Assembly: GCA_005656395.1 (NCBI GenBank)
Contig: SRSI01000070.1
Coordinates: 124,001-188,000 of the forward strand
Source of the DNA: Strongyloides papillosus
Taxonomy: Eukaryota; Nematoda; Chromadorea; Rhabditida; Strongyloididae
Length of the DNA stretch: 64,000 nt
Direction: 5' to 3'
Every line of letters starts with the position of its first letter. Position 1 is the first letter of the stretch. Below the pieces are notes generated by a model, which saw nothing but the letters and a program-made list of their open reading frames with translations, was not told the origin of the DNA and ran no database searches. Positions 58,685-64,000 of the stretch are shown in pieces. The position numbers and the translations under genes are program-made.

Positions 58685-60123
58685 CAGGATGGACCAAAAG
58701 TAGGTTCCCAGATATTTACATATATAACTTCTCTTGTAGGCTAGCTGCAAATATGTTATTATAGTTATTTTGTAGCCCTTGATCTTGCATAAATTATATT
58801 TTAGTTTCATAACAAAATTTGGATTCTAGGCGGAGTTATGGGTCTTCAAATTTAAGGGTCATTTTTGGCATATAGGGGATGTAACTTTTTAATACAGAAA
58901 GATATTTAAATGCTTGTTGCTGATTATGAAAATCCCACTTGTTTTGTACTTAGTCCTAAAATTTTTTAAATTTTTATGTCCATTAACTATGTTTAATTTT
59001 TTGAAAAAGAAAAAAAACCACGATTTTTGTCAAAATTTCGATGTTTTTTCAAAATTAAAGAACGATAAGGTAAGTTTTAAAAATGTTCTATAAATATTCT
59101 GACAGAGTAAGCAAAGCTCTATCGAATGAGTATATGACCTCTTGAGCGGTTGACTTTGAAAAAAGTTATGATTTGCAAAGTCAACTTTTTGACTCTTTCA
59201 TTTGAAAGTTAAAATACAAATAATACTTCCCCGATCTTATGGTATTCTAATAGCAATATAAAACTACTTGTACATACTAGTTACAGATTATTACTTATTT
59301 ATTCATACATTGTCTAAAACAACTGAAATATTCTTTATCAACCAGACTCAAGATAAAATAATTTTTCCAATATTTTCACGCGATTTATATCATTTTATAC
59401 TATTTTCTATATTTATTATCCTGTAAGAACAATTTTACGTGCTTTTTAAAATTATCATAGATCCAATCGTAATCCATATTCTCTTATTTTTAAAAAATAA
59501 GCATCTAAGATCGATATAAGATAAATTTTAATACTTTTTAAAAAAAGCATAATTCATTCCCAAAAATTTGAAAAAAATTGTCATATTTTCTTTTTTTACT
59601 AGAATTATTGTATAAAATAGTCAATGTTTGACTATTCATAACTTTCTTTTAACTAAATAAAATTTAGTGATACTATGCTTATTCGATAGAACTTTGATTA
59701 CTCTATCAGAATACTTATAGAACATTTTTAAAACTTACCTCATCGTACTTTAATTTTGAAAAAACATCGAAATTTTGACAAAAATCGTGGTTTTTTTTCT
59801 TTTTCAAAAAATTAAACATAGTTAATGGACATAAAAATTTAAAAAATTTTAGGACTAAGTACAAAACAAGTGGGATTTTCATAATCAGCAACAAGCATTT
59901 AAATATCTTTCTGTATAAAAAAGTTACATCCCCTATATGCCAAAAATGACCCTTAAATTTGAAGACCCATAACTCCGCCTAGAATCCAAATTTTGTTATG
60001 AAACTAAAATATAATTTATGCAAGATCAAGGGCTACAAAATAACTATAATAACATATTTGCAGCTAGCCTACAAGAGAAGTTATATATGTAAATATCTGG
60101 GAACCTACTTTTGGTCCATCCTG
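58685..60123. mobile_element. Foldback element at the palindrome centre
   Basis: CAGGATGGACCAAAAGTAGG at 58685 and its inverse ending at 60123, flanked by TA (58683-58684 and 60124-60125). The outer ~376 bp of the two TIRs are identical but for one base; the next ~80 bp differ at several sites; the centre is unpaired. A diverged relative lies at 19815. It has no coding capacity. Confidence 0.8.
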
Positions 60124-60129
60124 TACATA

Positions 60130-61461
60130 TCAAAGGTTGTTAAAATTGGTTGGCAGATTTGTTGAGTCGCTCAACAAACATTTTGGTGGAATCTGTCGTT
60201 GAAGATTGTTTATTAGAGGATACGTTTATTCCAGATATTAAAGTAGGAGAAACTTCATCTATTGAAGTTTGTACTGTTTTGAATAATGATGTAGTTACAA
60301 GAAGTTGTTTAAAAAAAGCAAAATGTTATGAGAAATGATGGAAATGTTGCACAATCACCACCAGCTACTGTTGTAATAAAGCGAAGAAGAGGTAGATCTC
60401 GGAAGTTTCCTGTAATTGTAAAAGAAGTTTCTTGAGAAGGAGAGACCTGATCAAGATAATTCGACTTTTGCTGAGGTGGGAGAGAATAGTAATTTAGAAA
60501 ATAATGAACATGAAACAACTGAAAATGATAAAAAGGATACAGATTTAAAAGAAAGAAAAGGTATCTGGAGAAAACAAGATGAAATATTTGTACCAGAGTA
60601 ATCGAGAGAAGAATTCACAAGTATAGTAAAACGGTTACACGATATTGTACACTTTGCATATCAAAGATGAGAACAAGATTGATGAACATTGCTTACCACC
60701 TTTATGAAAATAAAATTATTAAAGATATTACTAAAAGTTGTTTACATTATCAATTGAGAAATACAAATCATAAGAGATCATTTGTCTAACGTACAGATGC
60801 TTAAAATGCACTTGATAATGTAGCATTTGATGATTGTGGGCCTTTAAAAGATGAAAAGAAGAAAGTTTTATTACTAGTTGGAATGGATTTGTTTAGTCGA
60901 TTCTCGTATACTGAGAAAATAAGAGAAACTTCAACATCATGCCTGTGGGATGCTATTGAAAATTGTTTTAGATATAACAAGTATCCGAATGCTCTCCGTC
61001 TTGATAATGCAAAATATTAGACTAGTAAAGAATCCAAAATGTTAGCAAGAGCTAGAGGTGAAAATGGTATGAAATTAAATTTCAAAAGTGCTTATCATCC
61101 AACTGGTATGACAAATGTAGAAAGAATAATAAGATGAGTTGAAGAAGCTTATAGTAAGAAAAGAATGGATGCTCCAAATATGAAATGTGCTGAAATTATC
61201 AAACAAATAACTAAGGAATATAATTTTACATCACATTCAGCTACAAAATATTCCCCTATGGATTGTCACTTTGGGAATTTATATACTACAGAAGTACCAA
61301 ACAAACAAAAACTGAAGAACAAGTTAAAAGTTAAAGAAGGAGAAGAAGTTTTAGCTAAGAAGGTTGGATCAGTCAGTAAACTTGGACTAAAATACGCTTT
61401 GATGAAGGTAAACAAGCGAATGATCACGAAGCTCTTATCAATAAAACTTGGAGAAGTTTAG
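60130..61461 (+). pseudogene. Retroelement RNase H tail and integrase, right-arm copy, broken
   Basis: Mirror image of the copy at 57347-58678, with the same frames and the same stops after RSFV, NAKY and ERIIR. The damage therefore happened before the inverted duplication. Confidence 0.8.
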
Positions 61462-63455
61462 CGGACATTAAGAAGATTTCACATTAACTATAAATAAGAT
61501 TTAAAGACTTAAATTATTTTATTTAAATTTGGCTTATATTTATCTGGTTATGAGTAAAGAACAATCTCATAACGAATGTTTGATCAGGAATGGTTTACTG
61601 ATCAAGAAGGAACAATTATGAATATAATGTCACTTATACGTTTAATTAATTTTTGTATGTCTTATTAATAATATTTTTTATGTCTATTTAATTGTTCTTT
61701 TATTGTTTGAAATCAATAAAATAAAATTTACTCATATAGAGATATGACAGTCACATAGATATTGTTTATGCAAAACCAACATTTCTTTTTGAACAACCTA
61801 ATTTTATATACTAGGATAGAATATAAATAATATAAAAATTACTAATAATTAGCATATAGTTTTAATCTAATTTATTCTTCTTTATTTGTAAAATTTATAG
61901 CAAATCAACTTAAAAAAAAATGAGAAAAACAGTAATCCTAAATAATCTAAACAGTACATTATCTTGATAAACATTATCAAATTGGCTCAAAATAACATTA
62001 AATTGCATTTTTTGAAATATCATTCGTCTTGTAAGATCATCAGTTTACTGAAAATAAATAAGTGTTAGACATCATAAATTTTAAGATGGTATTAAGTCGT
62101 ATTTGTTTATATTAAAATGATAAAATAATAATTTACTTAGAAAAATCTTTTATAGTTCTAAGGGTTTTAATTTTTAGGCTTCAAATTATGAAATCATATA
62201 TCATACATTAAAAGAGAATTTTCTTTTATGATTTTATTTGTTAAAAATGTATTTTAAATAATTTCAAAAATTTAAATAGTGTAGAAACTATACAATATTT
62301 ACTTGATCGAAAATAATCCGTATTATGTTTTTATTATTTGTCCAAAAAATATTAAATTTTAAACGTTGCATAATATTTTCCAAGTTCAGTAGTTTTTTTA
62401 TTCTGTAATTAGCAATTCATTTATTGAATAGATTAGAAGAGATACTATAGAATAACATACGAATATACTACATCTCTAATTTAAGAAAATTTTAAAATTA
62501 GCAAGTTTCTTTTGCCAAAACTATATAATTACGAAACTTTTATTATTTTGTTAATTATAAGTATGAAAACTTATTTACACAAATATTTAGTTATTAAATT
62601 ATTCATATATAAAGATTTTTTTGTTATAAAGTAATTTTCAGTGTGACTGTAATTTTATATCCATGTTTTCAAATGTTCTTTTTTCAGCTATTCTTATTTA
62701 TTGTAATACTTTTTTTTTAAAAATTATTAGAAAAAAAGTTAAATGATGTATACTATGAAGTTAACAACGTAAATATCTCTAAAAAATGATCAATATTAAA
62801 CGTTTTAGAAGTGGATTTTAAAGTAAATTTTGAAAAATTGAGAAAAAATAAGCTTTATTGATAAAAATTTGATGTGATTTTACAAATAATATGTTGATTA
62901 TATGGTCTATTTAAATAAGTTATTACTTTAAAAATATCATTTGTAATTAATAATTATGTCATAATGAAATTTTAGATGTTTGAATTTTTATTGAGCACAA
63001 GTTTTATGTACACTTATTATGAAGCATTCAGGGAAATGAACAAAAAGTAGTCCTTTTATCAAATATTTTAAACAATTAGATATAATTACACTACTTGTAT
63101 TTAATTTTTTTAAGTGTAAAGTAATTTTAAGAAAAATTAAAAATCAACAAAATTAATACTAAATATAAAAAAATTGATTTAGAAGAAGTACTAACTAGCT
63201 ACAATATTTACAATCAACTGAACAAACAATACATTTTAAATATTAATTTTAAGGTAAAACATGTATAGAAACATTGATATACAGTTAATTCACCAATAAT
63301 TATAACTTTAAAATTAACCAACATAAAAGTTATGTGAAATTTAACATGCAAATAGAAAATGTATTTTATTTTTACAGTATTTAACAACTACTAAATGCAG
63401 TTGAAATTTTTCTGACATATCTAGTGAGAGTTTAAATAACTTAAAAATTACTTAC
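61462..63455. other. AT-rich part of the right palindrome arm
   Basis: Mirror of 55353-57346; nothing coding. Confidence 0.4.
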
Positions 63456-64000
63456 AAAAAAAATGGGAAAAATTTTGACATTATTACATAAAATGCAATA
63501 AAAATTCCCACCTGTTAAGAAAAATCAACATTTATTCAAATTTTAAAATTATCAAACGACAGTAAAAATGTTTAGAACAATGAAAAATATCAGGTTGTCG
63601 AAAAAGTTTGCTGTTTATTTACAAAATTACATATGTTTTATGTTTTAAGTAATGTAACTTTTATTTAATCTTAACGTTTTTGATATAATCTTAATCTTGG
63701 GATCTATTTTTTTTTTCTAATATATATGAAATACGTTGTTAAAACTCAATTTCGTGTAAGGTTGTTAAGTTTTAACAAAAATCATTATCCTAAACAATTT
63801 ACTAGTAACAATAAATATAAAAATCCATAATAATAATAACAAAAAGTCAAAAATTATTATTTAACCATACAAAGCATTAATAATTAAAAATTTTATTTTA
63901 GTATTTGTTCATATATTAACTTTAAATATGTAGAAGATATTTTTTACTATAGATAAAAGTCTATATAATTTTATAACTTTTCATAAATTTGATTTATAAG
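63456..64000. mobile_element. Mirror copy of the 940-bp element, cut by the window end
   Basis: Reverse complement of 54808-55352 (copy C). Whether the palindrome extends past the whole element cannot be seen. Confidence 0.75.

Larger units (their letters stand above)
54808..64000. repeat. Giant palindrome, arms at least 4.25 kb, continuing past the window
   Basis: Left position p pairs with 118808-p (centre 59404). The last bases of the window (CTTATAAATCAAATTTATG inverted) pair with 54808. Three frames on each side translate identically, and no indel shifts the register. The only mismatch I saw between 54808 and 59060 is at 58891. From 59061 inward the arms diverge, and about 59140-59670 is unpaired spacer. 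Contents per arm: part of copy C, about 2 kb AT-rich sequence, a retroelement integrase pseudogene and half of a foldback element. Confidence 0.9.

Overview
The window reads as AT-rich nuclear DNA of a nematode. The evidence is three secreted astacin-EGF-CUB type genes, introns of 35-36 nt, and a TTTTCAG acceptor one base before a start codon (possible spliced-leader site). A Strongyloides-like clade IV worm is my best guess. This rests on gene family and base composition, not on a database match. There are few genes and many nested mobile elements; I found no rRNA, tRNA or CRISPR.

Layout. 0.3-2.7 kb: a 940-bp TA-flanked element broken by two others. 2.86-4.19 kb (+): astacin-like gene 1. 4.4-9.0 kb: a probable non-autonomous element. 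9.0-12.9 kb: a DNA element cut by an LTR-retrotransposon fragment (gag only), itself cut by a long-TIR element. 13.5-14.6 kb (-): astacin-like gene 2. 16.9-25.2 kb: a truncated Helitron with ~520-bp tandem repeats, piggyBac remains, an integrase remnant and a second long-TIR element. 26.5-29.9 kb: another DNA element, a minisatellite and a broken ubiquitin-specific-protease-like gene between inverted repeats. 29.8-38.6 kb: host-like or captured genes, namely an unknown gene, a CK1-like pseudokinase with an RNase H-like tail, an unknown protein and a spliced transposase-like gene. 40.0-52.4 kb: one Helitron inside another. 52.7-53.9 kb (-): astacin-like gene 3. 54.8-64.0 kb: one giant palindrome centred at 59404 and continuing past the window.

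Main messages. (1) All three astacin-like genes have lost all three zinc-binding histidines and the catalytic glutamate in the same way, yet keep open frames, EGF cysteines and (two of three) signal peptides. They look like a maintained family of secreted pseudoproteases. (2) The autonomous Helitron can be delimited to the base (40790-50638, minus strand): 5' A|TC, 3' hairpin then CTGG|T, and the host repeat resumes across it. Upstream of Rep/helicase it carries a tegument-type cysteine peptidase-like region, broken by stops. (3) The 9.2-kb palindrome switches from near-perfect to diverged arms inside the TIR of a foldback element, which suggests a strand switch there or an assembly foldback. 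(4) The kinase gene lacks the HRD aspartate and ends in a degenerate RNase H-like domain, a fusion I do not recognise from any described family.

Limits: everything was read by eye. Domain calls come from motifs, splice sites from GT/AG and phase, and identities from visual comparison.
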